Assembly (NCBI GenBank): GCA_009995705.1
Contig: JAADBR010000009.1
Location: forward strand, 1 to 50,122
Reading direction: 5' to 3'
Length of the DNA: 50,122 nt
From: Microcystis aeruginosa W13-11
GTDB taxonomy: Bacteria > Cyanobacteriota > Cyanobacteriia > Cyanobacteriales > Microcystaceae
How positions within the stretch are numbered: position 1 is the first letter of the stretch; each line of letters opens with the position of its first letter. Shown here one piece after another: positions 26,104 to 36,872 of this stretch. A model generated the notes under the pieces. The model was not told the DNA's origin. It did no database searches and saw only the letters and a program-made list of their open reading frames with translations. Both the position numbers and the translations under genes were made by a program.

Positions 26104-27270
26104 TTAGTTTTCTAGCGGACAATTAAGCCAAATAATTGAATCTAAATCAGTCTGATTGCCTTCAGTAATTAGCTTTCTTATCAGTTCAATATAATTAAAA
26201 TTACTCTCGAATAAAACAAAACGTCTATCTAAAGAAGCGGCAGCTAATCCCACGGTTCCTGAACCAGCAAAAGGATCTAAAATCACGTCTCCTTTAAAAG
26301 AGTAATAGGTAATCACTTTTTCTGCCAATTCTACAGGAAAAGCGGCGGGATGTTTTGAGTTGGTGACTGGGTTAATTTTCCAGACATTAGTGCGTTCATA
26401 ACCATCGGCAATTTTTGAGGCTTTTACTACTTCTTGATCGGGATGATTGCGAATATGCCAATCGATGAGTAAATCCGTGTGTTTACGATAGACTAAAACG
26501 TATTCAGTCACCGGCACAGTTTTGTATTGGAGAGGATTGCGATCGGCGGCAAATCTGCGTCCTCTACCAGTTGCCCACCCTGCTCCCTCTGGTTTTAGCC
26601 AAATAATATCATCAATAAAATCGTAACCTTCTTCAATAAAAATTCGATGCAAATCAAAGGGGACAGCAATACGTTTAGAAGCTTGATTACGCGAAGCACG
26701 ACGCAACAGCACGGGAGAAATATTAATGACAAAAAAACGTCCTTCACTCAAAACTCGATGACATTTTCTGATTATCTGTCGCAGCTTCAATAGATAGGTT
26801 TCGTATTCTTCAAATTCTGAATATTCTGGGCGAGCATTAAAATAGGGTGGTGAGGTAAAGATTAAATCAACACTTTCTGCTGGCATTTCCTCCAAAAGTT
26901 CGCCACAATCACCAAATCCGATGGTATTTCTCAGAGAGGAAAGCTTATATTCTTTTTTGGGTTTCTTGCGGTTTTCTAATTTAGATTCATCCTGTTTTAA
27001 CAGACGAGCGATAATAATTTCAGTCCGGGTTGTCCTATCGGCTAAAATTTCGGTGGTGTAGGCATCGATCACCACTTCCCCAACGTTTTTTTTCTGTTCA
27101 TTACATAAAGGAACTCGCCAAATATGATATCTGTCATCCACTTCTGGTAAACCTAATTTAATCACATTAACTAAATTTATTTCTCGCAACCAATTAAGGA
27201 CAATTTCTTTAGCTTCTGCCACCGTGCGAAGCAGATAACCGCGCTTTTCTGATACCAGTTCTTTTTCCAT
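26104..27270 (-). CDS. DNA methyltransferase, N4/N6 type (TSPPY)
   Basis: 388 residues. An N-terminal domain of about 115 residues without a known motif precedes the catalytic part. Motif IV is TSPPYFN and motif [13 protein letters not shown] lies near the C-terminus, so order IV-then-I marks the beta class; TSPPY usually means N4-cytosine. The middle holds [15 protein letters not shown] and YVLVYRK. Start ATG 27270. No restriction endonuclease is recognised beside it, so it may be a solitary methylase or have a partner elsewhere. Confidence 0.9.
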   Translation of the reverse strand: MEKELVSEKRGYLLRTVAEAKEIVLNWLREINLVNVIKLGLPEVDDRYHIWRVPLCNEQKKNVGEVVIDAYTTEILADRTTRTEIIIARLLKQDESKLENRKKPKKEYKLSSLRNTIGFGDCGELLEEMPAESVDLIFTSPPYFNARPEYSEFEEYETYLLKLRQIIRKCHRVLSEGRFFVINISPVLLRRASRNQASKRIAVPFDLHRIFIEEGYDFIDDIIWLKPEGAGWATGRGRRFAADRNPLQYKTVPVTEYVLVYRKHTDLLIDWHIRNHPDQEVVKASKIADGYERTNVWKINPVTNSKHPAAFPVELAEKVITYYSFKGDVILDPFAGSGTVGLAAASLDRRFVLFESNFNYIELIRKLITEGNQTDLDSIIWLNCPLEN

Positions 27271-27354
27271 GTCATTACTCTAGTTCTCTCTAGAATTTTA
27301 GCTGATCATTATCCAAAAAACTAGGAGAGTCTCAAGATAGAAATTGACCACCCT

Positions 27355-28626
27355 TTAAAAATTCCACATTTCTAACACTTTTCCCGTAATTGTTTGATTT
27401 AACCAGAAAGTATTATGACTGAGGGACTGAAGATTATTTGCCGTTACTTTCCAGCTTGCTTGGGGATGAAAAAGAATTGCTTCTGCTCGATTGCCTGGGG
27501 TGAGAGATGCCGGTTTTTGTTGTAAACAATGACAGGGATTGAGACTAAGCGCTTGCCACAATTGTAAAGCTGATAATTGCCCGGTTATTACTAATTTTTC
27601 CCAGAGTAGCGGTAAAGCTAATTCTAACCCGATCGCGCCGGGGGGTGCTTCTGCAAAAGAAACGGTTTTTTCTTCGTAGGTATAGGGACGATGATCGATC
27701 GCGATCGCATCGATAATTCCCTCCTTAATTGCCGCAATTAACGCCTTGCGATCGCTTTCGTTGCCCAAGGGTGGAGCGAGGTGTAAACTGGGATGATAGC
27801 TGGCGATCGATCCTGTATTTAAGAGGAGATGCAACCACGTCACACTAGCGGTTATCGGCAATCCCCGCATTTTTGCCTCGCGAATTAATTCCACTCCTCG
27901 ACGGGTAGAAATTCGCATTAGGTGAACAGGTGTATTAATTTCGCCGACGATTTCTAAAATTGTGGCTAAAGCAGTGGTTTCGGAAATAGCAGGATCTCCG
28001 GGTAAACCGAAGCGAATCGAGGTTTCTCCCTCGCGCATGACTCCATTACCCTTTAATTGCTGATTTACGGGGGAAAGGGCGATATTTTTACCGAAGGGTT
28101 TTAGGTATTCCAATAAGTGCCGCAACAGTCCCAAATCTTCCAGACTGCGATTATCGGTAAAACCCACCGCTACAGGCATTAAATCGGCTAATTCGGTCAT
28201 TTTTTGTCCTTCCCTTCCTAGGGTAAGACTTGCCCAAAAATGCAGACGAGTCGATTTTGAGTCAAAAAACCCTTGACTTTTTTGCTGTAATGTGCTAATG
28301 AGTGCGGGGTGATCGAGGGGGGGGAGAGTATTGGGGAGAATTGCCAACCGGGTGCAGCCTCCGGCCGTGGCAGCTTTGAGCAAAGATGCGAGGGTTTCTC
28401 GGTCCTCGTGGCCGGGTTCCCCGGAATGACTGTAGAGATCGACTAATCCGGGAGCAAAAATACAGTTTTGACCAGAAATATAGTTACTATTTTCCCTTGG
28501 GGGAAGCTGGGATTCGATCGCTTTAATTACCCCCTCCTCAATCCAGACATCGGCAATGCGATCGGTTTGTGTCAGGGGGTCAAGGACTCTAACCTGTTCT
28601 ATAATTGTCGAGGATTGGCTATTCAC
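27355..28626 (-). CDS. Dihydroorotase-like protein, catalytic histidines lost
   Basis: 423 residues aligning with class I dihydroorotases (PGLVDLYSHSGEPGHEDRET ~ PGLVDMHVHLREPG). The zinc HxH is Y-S-H, the substrate arginine is G, the usual CEDH segment reads SPVNQQ, and the IHxxHxST block reads VHLMRIST. Only the late aspartate (AIDHRPY) is kept. So it is probably inactive as a hydrolase; inactive PyrC-like subunits support aspartate transcarbamoylase in some bacteria. Usually annotated pyrC. Start GTG/ATG region: ATG 28626. Confidence 0.85.
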   Translation of the reverse strand: MNSQSSTIIEQVRVLDPLTQTDRIADVWIEEGVIKAIESQLPPRENSNYISGQNCIFAPGLVDLYSHSGEPGHEDRETLASLLKAATAGGCTRLAILPNTLPPLDHPALISTLQQKSQGFFDSKSTRLHFWASLTLGREGQKMTELADLMPVAVGFTDNRSLEDLGLLRHLLEYLKPFGKNIALSPVNQQLKGNGVMREGETSIRFGLPGDPAISETTALATILEIVGEINTPVHLMRISTRRGVELIREAKMRGLPITASVTWLHLLLNTGSIASYHPSLHLAPPLGNESDRKALIAAIKEGIIDAIAIDHRPYTYEEKTVSFAEAPPGAIGLELALPLLWEKLVITGQLSALQLWQALSLNPCHCLQQKPASLTPGNRAEAILFHPQASWKVTANNLQSLSHNTFWLNQTITGKVLEMWNF

Positions 28627-28808
28627 GCAGACTAATTAAAACGTCATTTTTTCCTTTGGCAGTATATCACGTTAAGTAAAAAGTAAAAAGCAAAAAAGCT
28701 GAGTTGTCGGTTAGGTTGGGGGACGATAAGTTAGAATATTGATCAACTACGGTTTTAATCTTTATTTTAATTGGCCGATCCACCCTAGGGAGAATTGATA
28801 GCCGAATC

Positions 28809-30077
28809 ATGCAGTTAGAACTTTTCGATTTTAATAATTTAGAAGCATTTAATCAGGGAACCCCGCGATTAGTTTCTTTTCGAGATTTAGTGCCAGAAAT
28901 CACCAGCACCAGTTATCTAACCCACAGCATCTATTATTATCCTGCCAAATTTATTCCCCAAGTGGTGAGATTTTGCCTTGATAATTACAGTAAAAAGGAT
29001 GATTGGATTATCGATCCTTTTGCGGGTTCAGGTACGGTGGGTTTAGAGGCGAAACTTTGTCAAAGAAATGCGGTTTTAACTGACCTGAATTATCTTTTAA
29101 ACCATATTATACCGATTAAGATCACAGAACACCAAGAACCATTGAGTTACTCAGAGTTAGATAAAAAAATCTTAGAAGTTTTTGCCAGCAAGGATAAATT
29201 TATCCCTCAGTGGTCAAATTTAAACTATTGGTATCCAGAGGAGATTTTAGCAGTTTTAAAGAAACTTTGGGCCGGTCAAAAAAGTCTAGAACCTGATTTT
29301 TATTCCCAGATCATTCAAGCGGTTTTAGTGAAAGTTAGTAAGCAGTTTTCCTATGCAGAACATACCAAACCTAAATTATTTCAATCTAAATACAAAAAAT
29401 CAGATATACAGGAACTATTACAAAGAGATTGGCAAGAGGAATTAAAACGAACGATTAAAGAGATGAGTTTTGAAACTTTAACCAGCGTTAATCAATATAT
29501 TACCGTAACTTGGCATAATTGTAATCAGGTGCTTTTTTATGGAGGAGTAGATAGTGCCAATTTTGAGATCGATCAAAATCTAGAGTTAGATTGTTTAATT
29601 AGTTCACCCCCCTATCTGCAAGCGCAAGAATATATCAGAACAGCAAAACTAGATTTATATTGGTTAGGATATACAGAAAAAGAAGTACAAAAAATCTCTA
29701 AGCTAGAAATTCCCTACCGACAGGCTACCAGATTAATCGAAACCGAAACCTTAAATCAAGTGAGATCGAGTTTAGAGAAAGAGAATTTACATAAAATTCT
29801 TGATTCCTACTTTTGTCACACTATCAATGCTTTAGAAAATGCCACCAGAAAATTAAAACAAGCTGGGAAAGCTTGCATTTTTGTCGGTAATCCGAAAGTG
29901 GATGGAGTGGAAGTAGAAACTTGGCGAATATTAGGGGAATATTTTCAGGAAAATGGCTTTATTTTTAATACCGTCTTTGAGGATAGAATTAAAACCAGAC
30001 AATTATTCAAATCTCGCAAGAATAAAAATCCTGATGGTATGAAATCCGAATATTTACTAATCTTAGAGAAAAAGTAG
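28809..30077 (+). CDS. DNA methyltransferase with motif order I then IV
   Basis: 422 residues. [13 protein letters not shown] (motif I, about residues 68-80) precedes SSPPYLQAQEY (motif IV, about 260), opposite to the other methylase in this window. A long helical insert between them could be the target recognition region. The YYPAKFIPQ segment before motif I is common in this group. SPPY implies exocyclic amino methylation (N4-C or N6-A). No endonuclease neighbour is recognised. It is divergent from the dihydroorotase-like gene with 182 bases between. Confidence 0.85.
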   Translation: MQLELFDFNNLEAFNQGTPRLVSFRDLVPEITSTSYLTHSIYYYPAKFIPQVVRFCLDNYSKKDDWIIDPFAGSGTVGLEAKLCQRNAVLTDLNYLLNHIIPIKITEHQEPLSYSELDKKILEVFASKDKFIPQWSNLNYWYPEEILAVLKKLWAGQKSLEPDFYSQIIQAVLVKVSKQFSYAEHTKPKLFQSKYKKSDIQELLQRDWQEELKRTIKEMSFETLTSVNQYITVTWHNCNQVLFYGGVDSANFEIDQNLELDCLISSPPYLQAQEYIRTAKLDLYWLGYTEKEVQKISKLEIPYRQATRLIETETLNQVRSSLEKENLHKILDSYFCHTINALENATRKLKQAGKACIFVGNPKVDGVEVETWRILGEYFQENGFIFNTVFEDRIKTRQLFKSRKNKNPDGMKSEYLLILEKK

Positions 30078-30227
30078 GTCTAGTTTATAGCGTTTCCCAT
30101 TCACAAAAGGTACATTCTCGATCTGGAAAAGCTTAATCAGCAAAACTTTAAGTGTGCCGTACAGGTACGAGAACCCCTATATTACTCTAAATCCGTTGAG
30201 TATAGGCCACATATCAGGAAAGGCAAA

Positions 30228-30277
30228 AGGCTTCGGCCGTGAGCTTTTGTCGAACGCTGATCTCACGGCCGAAGCCT
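30228..30277. repeat. Perfect 16-bp palindrome (CTTCGGCCGTGAG type)
   Basis: AGGCTTCGGCCGTGAG and CTCACGGCCGAAGCCT form a perfect 16-bp stem around an 18-base loop. No T tract follows. The half-motif CCTTCGGCCGTGAGCT recurs at 37731-37747 inside an IS605-type end, so it is likely a dispersed palindromic repeat. The remainder of 30078-30323 shows nothing else. Confidence 0.75.
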
Positions 30278-30323
30278 AACCCCACCAACAAACTTTTTCA
30301 GCAAACCCTAGCTTAACACCATA

Positions 30324-30339
30324 GTTCGGGAACCCGTAC
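30324..30339 (+). promoter_or_regulatory. K-box upstream of groES
   Basis: GTTCGGGAACCCGTAC fits the cyanobacterial K-box (GTTCGG-NNAN-CCNNAC), a positive element described for light and heat induction of groESL. It lies before a likely promoter: TTGTCA (30351), an 18-base spacer, TAAATT (30375). Confidence 0.75.
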
Positions 30340-30378
30340 CGATCGAGCAGTTGTCAGGGGGCCTTCTATTTCGGTAAA

Positions 30379-30405
30379 TTAGCACTCGGAAGGTAAGAGT
30401 GCTAA
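30379..30405 (+). promoter_or_regulatory. CIRCE operator
   Basis: TTAGCACTC, nine bases, GAGTGCTAA: a perfect CIRCE inverted repeat, the binding site of the HrcA repressor. It overlaps the start of transcription region, 47 bases before groES, so groESL should be released on heat shock. Confidence 0.97.
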
Positions 30406-30452
30406 TCTGGAAAAGACACTTACCAAAATACAAGACAAACGGAGGATATTCC

Positions 30453-30764
30453 ATGGCTGCAGTCAGCATCAACGTAACAACTGTTAAACCCCTAGGCGAT
30501 CGAGTTTTCGTTAAAGTTAGCCCCAGCGAAGAAAGAACCGCCGGTGGCATTTTCCTTCCCGATGCCGCGCAAGAAAAACCCCAAATCGGGGAAGTCGTGG
30601 CCGCCGGCGCTGGCAAACGCAACGATGACGGCAGCCGCACCCCTGTGGAAGTGGGTGTGGGGGACAAAGTTCTCTACTCCAAATATGCCGGAACCGATAT
30701 CAAACTTGGTGGCGAAGAATACGTTCTCCTCTCCGAAAAAGACATTCTCGCCGTCGTTTCCTAA
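30453..30764 (+). CDS. groES: Co-chaperonin GroES
   Basis: 103 residues, normal length. It caps the GroEL ring. Visible marks: [11 protein letters not shown] at the start, the mobile loop [19 protein letters not shown], and [13 protein letters not shown]...[16 protein letters not shown] 453 (30453) follows GGAGG and gives [13 protein letters not shown], typical for cyanobacteria. First gene of groESL, controlled by the K-box and CIRCE upstream. Confidence 0.98.
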   Translation: MAAVSINVTTVKPLGDRVFVKVSPSEERTAGGIFLPDAAQEKPQIGEVVAAGAGKRNDDGSRTPVEVGVGDKVLYSKYAGTDIKLGGEEYVLLSEKDILAVVS

Positions 30765-30801
30765 TCATCTACCCTTGAAAACCCCTATTTTGCACGAATA
30801 A

Positions 30802-32436
<1,635 letters not shown>

Positions 32437-32456
32437 TAATTAGTCTATTTTTTCTC

Positions 32457-32490
32457 AACTCGATCGCCTGATTGCGATCGAGTTTTTTTT
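32457..32490 (+). terminator. Rho-independent terminator of groESL
   Basis: AACTCGATCGC pairs with GCGATCGAGTT (11 bp) around a 6-base loop and is followed by eight T residues. The stem includes HIP1-type octamer halves. Confidence 0.95.
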
Positions 32491-32636
32491 GATGAAAAAA
32501 CATCCCTTCGGGTTAAGGAAAGTACAATTTTATCCCCAGCGCTTTTTCCTTGCGGTAAAATATTGATAGCTCGATCGGGTATCCCGATTTACAGCCCGCC
32601 ATGCGGAACAAATCTGGATTGTTAACTTATACCACG

Positions 32637-34412
32637 ATGTCGAAAAAAGCGAAAGGATTCGGTCAGTCGCCAACTCCCACGAGAAAATTTAAGGATTTTC
32701 TCCTTGCTTTTGGGGATTTTTGTCGAAAAAATTCCAAAGATGAAACGAAGCTACAGCAATTTTTAAAAGCAAATATTAATAAATTAGATGATTTACTTTT
32801 AGACGCTTTACCTTTAGTCTTCACAAGCTTAATCGCCGATAAATCAATAGACGAGCGAGAAAAAATAGCCAGCCTTTTAGAGAATTTTGCTGTCACGATT
32901 TACGAGTTTCCGTTAGGCGATCGAGCAACAAATTTAGAATTAAGTATTATTGCTCATAATCTCAGCCTAAAAATTTACACCTGCGAGAATTCCCCCGAAA
33001 ATTGGGCGCAAATCCTCAATAACCTTGCCCTCGCTTACAGTAATCGAATACTGGGCGATCGTGCGGAAAATCTGGAGAAAGCGATCGAACTGTACGGGCA
33101 AGCTTTAGAAATCTATACCCGCAAGAATTCCCCCGAAAATTGGGCGCAAATCCTCAATAACCTTGCCCTCGCTTACAGTAATCGAATACTGGGCGATCGT
33201 GCGGAAAATCTAGAGAAAGCGATCGAACTGTACGGGCAAGCTTTAGAAATCTATACCCGCGAGAATTTCCGCGAAAATTGGGCGGCAACCCTCAATAACC
33301 TTGCCAGCGCTTACAGTAATCGAATACTGGGCGATCGGGCGGAAAATCTAGAGAAAGCGATCGAACTGTACGAGCAAGCTTTAGAAGTTAGAACCCGCAA
33401 GAATTTCCCTGAAAATTGGGCGATGACCCTCAATAACCTCGCCAATGCTTACAGTGTTCAAATACTGGGCGATCGGTCGGAAAATCTGGAGAAAGCGATC
33501 GAACTGTACGGGCAAGCTTTAGAAGTCTATACCCGCGAGAATTTCCCCGTCGATTGGGCGATAAGTCAGCATAATTTGGCCAGTGCCTATCGCGAGCGAG
33601 TTTTAGGGGAGCGGAAGGACAATTTAGAACAGGCGATCCATCTCCACAATCAAGCCGCTCAAATCTTTACTCGCGCCGCGTTTCCCGTGCAATGGGCGGG
33701 GAATCAAGGGCATTTGGCAGAAGCTTTGATGCAACGGGATAACCCCGGCGATCTCGATACTGCGATCGCTCTACTTCAAGAAGCTCTAGAAGTCTCCCCC
33801 GCAGGTTGTCAAGATTTTATTGACTCTCAATACCGATTAGGAATAGCTCTTTCTCAAAGGTACGATCGCGACAAAAATCCCGACGATCTCCAACGAGCTT
33901 TAGTAGCTTATAAAACCGTCCTAGATCCGATTAGTCCCGAACATTACGATCGAAAAGATATCTGGAAGGCGCTGCCCACTACCCAAACCATTCTCGGTAG
34001 TCGTCTGGTGCGGGATGGCGAATGGCAGCAAGGGTTACAACTGTTGTTAAATAGCGTCAATCAACTTAGTACCAGTGACGATCGCCTAGCCCATGCGAAC
34101 GCGCTCTACCACACTGGCCGTGCCTACGAAGTTCTGTCCGATCGAGAGAAAGCCCGTCTCTACTATCGCGATGCCCTGCGTTGGTACGAATATTTACAGG
34201 ATTTACCCGGAATCGCCAAAAGTCGCACCGGATTGGGGAATGTCTTCGTATCCCAAGGATATCTAGAGAAAGGAATGAAGGAACTCGATCGAGCGAAGGC
34301 AATCTACCGACAACTACCACAGACCGATCCCGATAGAGTGGAGGAGATAGACATTATTTATCAAGCTTCTCGACGGGCGATCGAACGACAAACCAGCGAG
34401 GTATATTTATGA
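32637..34412 (+). CDS. TPR protein with near-identical internal repeats
   Basis: About 591 residues from ATG 32637 (an in-frame ATG at 32601 adds 12). After a variable N-terminal domain of about 110 residues come tandem units of about 42 residues, each with NWA..LNNLA.AY, ILGDRAENLEKAIELY and QALE..TR; the first two differ by only a few bases. More diverged TPRs fill the second half. The gene overlaps the next by 4 bases (ATGA), so a TPR sensor or scaffold coupled to the ATPase is likely. Function unknown. Confidence 0.85.
   Translation: MSKKAKGFGQSPTPTRKFKDFLLAFGDFCRKNSKDETKLQQFLKANINKLDDLLLDALPLVFTSLIADKSIDEREKIASLLENFAVTIYEFPLGDRATNLELSIIAHNLSLKIYTCENSPENWAQILNNLALAYSNRILGDRAENLEKAIELYGQALEIYTRKNSPENWAQILNNLALAYSNRILGDRAENLEKAIELYGQALEIYTRENFRENWAATLNNLASAYSNRILGDRAENLEKAIELYEQALEVRTRKNFPENWAMTLNNLANAYSVQILGDRSENLEKAIELYGQALEVYTRENFPVDWAISQHNLASAYRERVLGERKDNLEQAIHLHNQAAQIFTRAAFPVQWAGNQGHLAEALMQRDNPGDLDTAIALLQEALEVSPAGCQDFIDSQYRLGIALSQRYDRDKNPDDLQRALVAYKTVLDPISPEHYDRKDIWKALPTTQTILGSRLVRDGEWQQGLQLLLNSVNQLSTSDDRLAHANALYHTGRAYEVLSDREKARLYYRDALRWYEYLQDLPGIAKSRTGLGNVFVSQGYLEKGMKELDRAKAIYRQLPQTDPDRVEEIDIIYQASRRAIERQTSEVYL
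32990..33545 (+). repeat. 126-bp tandem repeat within the TPR gene
   Basis: At least four consecutive 126-base units share GGGCGATCGTGCGGAAAATC, GAGAAAGCGATCGAACTGTA and CAAGCTTTAGAA. Units one and two are almost identical, units three and four are changed mainly at the linker. Recent duplication or conversion is the simplest reading. Confidence 0.9.
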
Positions 34413-35650
34413 CAAGTGCCGATGATCTTTTTAAGCAATCCTTTGACAATATCCAACGGTTAGGACTGAAGGAAATCCCCTTTACCGAAAGCCCGATCGA
34501 TTTAAACAGCGATACCCTCGATCGTGTTTTTACCGGGCGAAAAAATGAATTGACGCGGGTGTTTAATCTGTTCCAAAGTCGCGAGCGTCGTCGGATTCTG
34601 GTTTCTGGTCGTTTAGGAATCGGCAAAAGTGCTTTTTTACTGGAAGTATTGTCGGTTATACGCCGCAATCGTCCGCAAATGTTGACTACCTATATATCTC
34701 TACCCGCAGGTTTAGATATCGCCACTACAGCACTGATCGCCCTCGCTAGAGCGATGCCAAATGACGATTGGGCGCAACGTCAGCTTTATCAGATGGGAAT
34801 TCCCACCGAAAAACTATTGAAGGAGCGTAGTGCTGAAATTAGCGGTAGTTTAGGAATCGGTGGTAAAATCGGCGAGAAAGATTTACCGCTCACGAAATTT
34901 CAATATCCGACTGTGAGCTTCGATACATTGTTAGAGCGGGCGCAAGAAGAATATCCGCAGGGGATTCTGATCGCGATCGATGATCTAGATAAACAAAATC
35001 CTAGTGTGGTACGGCAAATGATGCACGACGCGCAGGGAATGTTAAAAGGTCGGGCTTGGTTTATGCTGACGGCTCACCCCATCGGGATGACGGGAGATTT
35101 ATTAACCAGCGAACGCGGTTTATTTGACTTGCAATTGCCGCTAGAAGAACTAGATGCGGATACCACATACCAGATGTTAATTAACTATCTCAACAGTGCC
35201 AGAATTAAAAACGATTGTACCGATCCGAAAGATGACAGGTGTGTACTTCCCTTTTTACCAGACGCGGCAAGACGTTTTTGCAAGGTTTCTCTCGGCAGAC
35301 CCCGTTTGTTCAACCGCTTGGGAAATATTGTACTTTCCACTGCGGCCGATCTTCAGGTTAAAACAATCACAATGGAAGTTCTCGAACAAGGATTAAGAGC
35401 AGCCGAAAAGGATTTCCGACAACAAGCGGCCTTAAACGCCAAAGAGGAAAGAATTCGTCTGCTTTTGCAACGCAAAGGTAATATCTCCGACGATTCGATC
35501 ACCATCGATGAGCTTGAAAGTTTAGGTTTTCGGGCATTTAGTGATATTTTGCCCTTTCTAGAAAGATTGGAAGAAGCTGATCTAGCTCAAAGGTTAAATC
35601 AAGAGGATGTGACGGTTTTCGAGCCGATCCTTCTCCCTCCGGCGGATTGA
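34409..35650 (+). CDS. P-loop ATPase (AAA/STAND-like) coupled to a TPR protein
   Basis: 413 residues. FTGRKNELTRVFNLFQS leads into Walker A SGRLGIGKSAFL; Walker B is ILIAIDDLDKQNPS; a sensor-like segment AWFMLTAHP follows, then helical lid (GRPRLFNRLGN) and a C-terminal winged-helix-like part ending in VTVFEPILLPPAD. The layout resembles Orc1/AAA_16 or the NTPase core of STAND proteins, lacking its own repeats, which are on the preceding gene. Coupled start ATGA at 34409. Confidence 0.85.
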   Translation: MTSADDLFKQSFDNIQRLGLKEIPFTESPIDLNSDTLDRVFTGRKNELTRVFNLFQSRERRRILVSGRLGIGKSAFLLEVLSVIRRNRPQMLTTYISLPAGLDIATTALIALARAMPNDDWAQRQLYQMGIPTEKLLKERSAEISGSLGIGGKIGEKDLPLTKFQYPTVSFDTLLERAQEEYPQGILIAIDDLDKQNPSVVRQMMHDAQGMLKGRAWFMLTAHPIGMTGDLLTSERGLFDLQLPLEELDADTTYQMLINYLNSARIKNDCTDPKDDRCVLPFLPDAARRFCKVSLGRPRLFNRLGNIVLSTAADLQVKTITMEVLEQGLRAAEKDFRQQAALNAKEERIRLLLQRKGNISDDSITIDELESLGFRAFSDILPFLERLEEADLAQRLNQEDVTVFEPILLPPAD

Positions 35651-35704
35651 AGGGAAAACGAAAATACACCGGCAAAAATCGATCGCCGTTCCCAGAAAAA
35701 TCCT

Positions 35705-35992
35705 TTAAGGATTCGGGATCGATCGCACCAGCAGAGTCAGAATACTGGTTAATACTGCCACCACCACGGGAATAATCAACGATTTTGCTCCCTTGAGGTC
35801 AGAGACATCCTTAATCAAAGCGTCCTGTGTTCCCTCTACTTTTTCCCATCGCCTATCAATAATCTTGAGTTCGGTTTTCACCTCGGCCATATCTACTTTT
35901 AGATCGGTGAAATCTTTCTGTAAAGAGTCTAATTTTTCCGTGATATTTGTCAGGATAATTTCTAGGGAATCGGTGACGGGGGATTGACTCAT
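35705..35992 (-). CDS. Small coiled-coil protein with C-terminal membrane anchor
   Basis: 95 residues: MSQSPVTDSLEIILTNITEK, coiled coil LDSLQKDFTDLKVDMAEVK, then SLIIPVVVAVLTSILTLLVR as a single membrane helix and a SIPNP end. That ending resembles FFPNP of 263-682. ATG 35992 is chosen over 36103 because relatives begin MS(N/Q). The first bases upstream of this gene recur at 36958-37018. No known function. Confidence 0.75.
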   Translation of the reverse strand: MSQSPVTDSLEIILTNITEKLDSLQKDFTDLKVDMAEVKTELKIIDRRWEKVEGTQDALIKDVSDLKGAKSLIIPVVVAVLTSILTLLVRSIPNP

Positions 35993-36099
35993 CTGAATTT
36001 TGGGGAACATTCGATCGCTCGGTAATATTGTAGGCTGATAATCGTTATTGGTAATTCTGTGATCTTTCGGGAGTGACGGAATTACAACGATCGCATTGA

Positions 36100-36306
36100 T
36101 CAAATATCTTCTTCAGAAAGTCCCGCTTGTTTCAAAAAATGCTTGAGTAATCCGATTTTTAAATCCTGATTTCCGTGAATCGGCACAGAGATACGGGTGG
36201 GATTATCCGGCTGACAGTAAATGTGATGGCTACCTTGAATTCTCAATAATTCCCATCCGTGACGCTCTAAAATTTTGGCGAACTTTTTCCCAGAAATCGA
36301 TTTCAT
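36100..36306 (-). CDS. HicA toxin (mRNA interferase)
   Basis: 68 residues: MKSISGKKFAKILERHGWEL, the catalytic segment RIQGSHHIYCQ and VPIHGNQDLKIGLLKHFLKQ. It overlaps the antitoxin stop by 4 bases. ATG 36306 is used; the longer reading from 36372 lies inside hicB. A broken second copy of its middle is at 36873-36955. Confidence 0.92.
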   Translation of the reverse strand: MKSISGKKFAKILERHGWELLRIQGSHHIYCQPDNPTRISVPIHGNQDLKIGLLKHFLKQAGLSEEDI

Positions 36307-36506
36307 ATCGCTATCTCTAGAATCCGAGTTTTCGGATCGGTCGGCAAGGATTCCACATCTATGGATAGACAACCTTCGATCGCCTCGTGTAAATTCTCTA
36401 GTAGTTCCTCGAAAGTTTCTGCTTGGGTGGCACAGCCGGGGAGCGCCGGGACTTCCCCCCAGAAGCCACCTTCCTCCGCCTCGTGAACGATAACTTTCAT
36501 TTTCAT
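36303..36506 (-). CDS. HicB-like antitoxin
   Basis: 67 residues: MKMKVIVHEAEEGGFWGEVP, ALPGCATQAETFEELLENLH and an EAIEGCLSIDV helix, the HicB partial RNase H fold. It precedes hicA on the minus strand with coupled translation. Third hicAB set in the window. Confidence 0.92.
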   Translation of the reverse strand: MKMKVIVHEAEEGGFWGEVPALPGCATQAETFEELLENLHEAIEGCLSIDVESLPTDPKTRILEIAI

Positions 36507-36622
36507 TGCTTATCTCCTAGATCGATCAATGGGAGGGATAGATAGATAATTATTACCACTCCTAAAATCTAACATTTCTACGGGGTTGTGTAAATAATCA
36601 GTCTTCAATAACTGGATTTAGT

Positions 36623-36856
36623 CTAAATATTGTAGGCTGTTTTTGTAGGTGATGCAATCCTTACCAACTGACGACATTCTGTTTTAATGGCTTGTTGTAG
36701 TTCTTGTGCCTCTGAATCGCTTAAAATGCCTGAAAACTTGGCCAGAGGATGATTGTTGCCTGTTGCCTGAACTCGATGTAAAAAATCTAACACGGTTTCT
36801 ATTAGATCATCAGGTGCTTGTTCGAGTTCTTGAATTAATTGTTGACGATGGTTCAT
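36623..36856 (-). CDS. Antitoxin-like protein (DUF2281/VapB-type neighbourhood), altered C-terminus
   Basis: 77 residues: MNHRQQLIQELEQAPDDLIE, TVLDFLHRVQATGNNHPLAK, GILSDSEAQELQQAIKTECR. This matches a frequent Microcystis antitoxin family whose members usually end soon after the -CRQV- segment and precede a toxin gene. Here the end is RQLVRIASPTKTAYNI, apparently after a frameshift or rearrangement, and no toxin follows. Probably an orphan. Confidence 0.6.
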   Translation of the reverse strand: MNHRQQLIQELEQAPDDLIETVLDFLHRVQATGNNHPLAKFSGILSDSEAQELQQAIKTECRQLVRIASPTKTAYNI

Positions 36857-36872
36857 AGACAGTCTTAACGAG

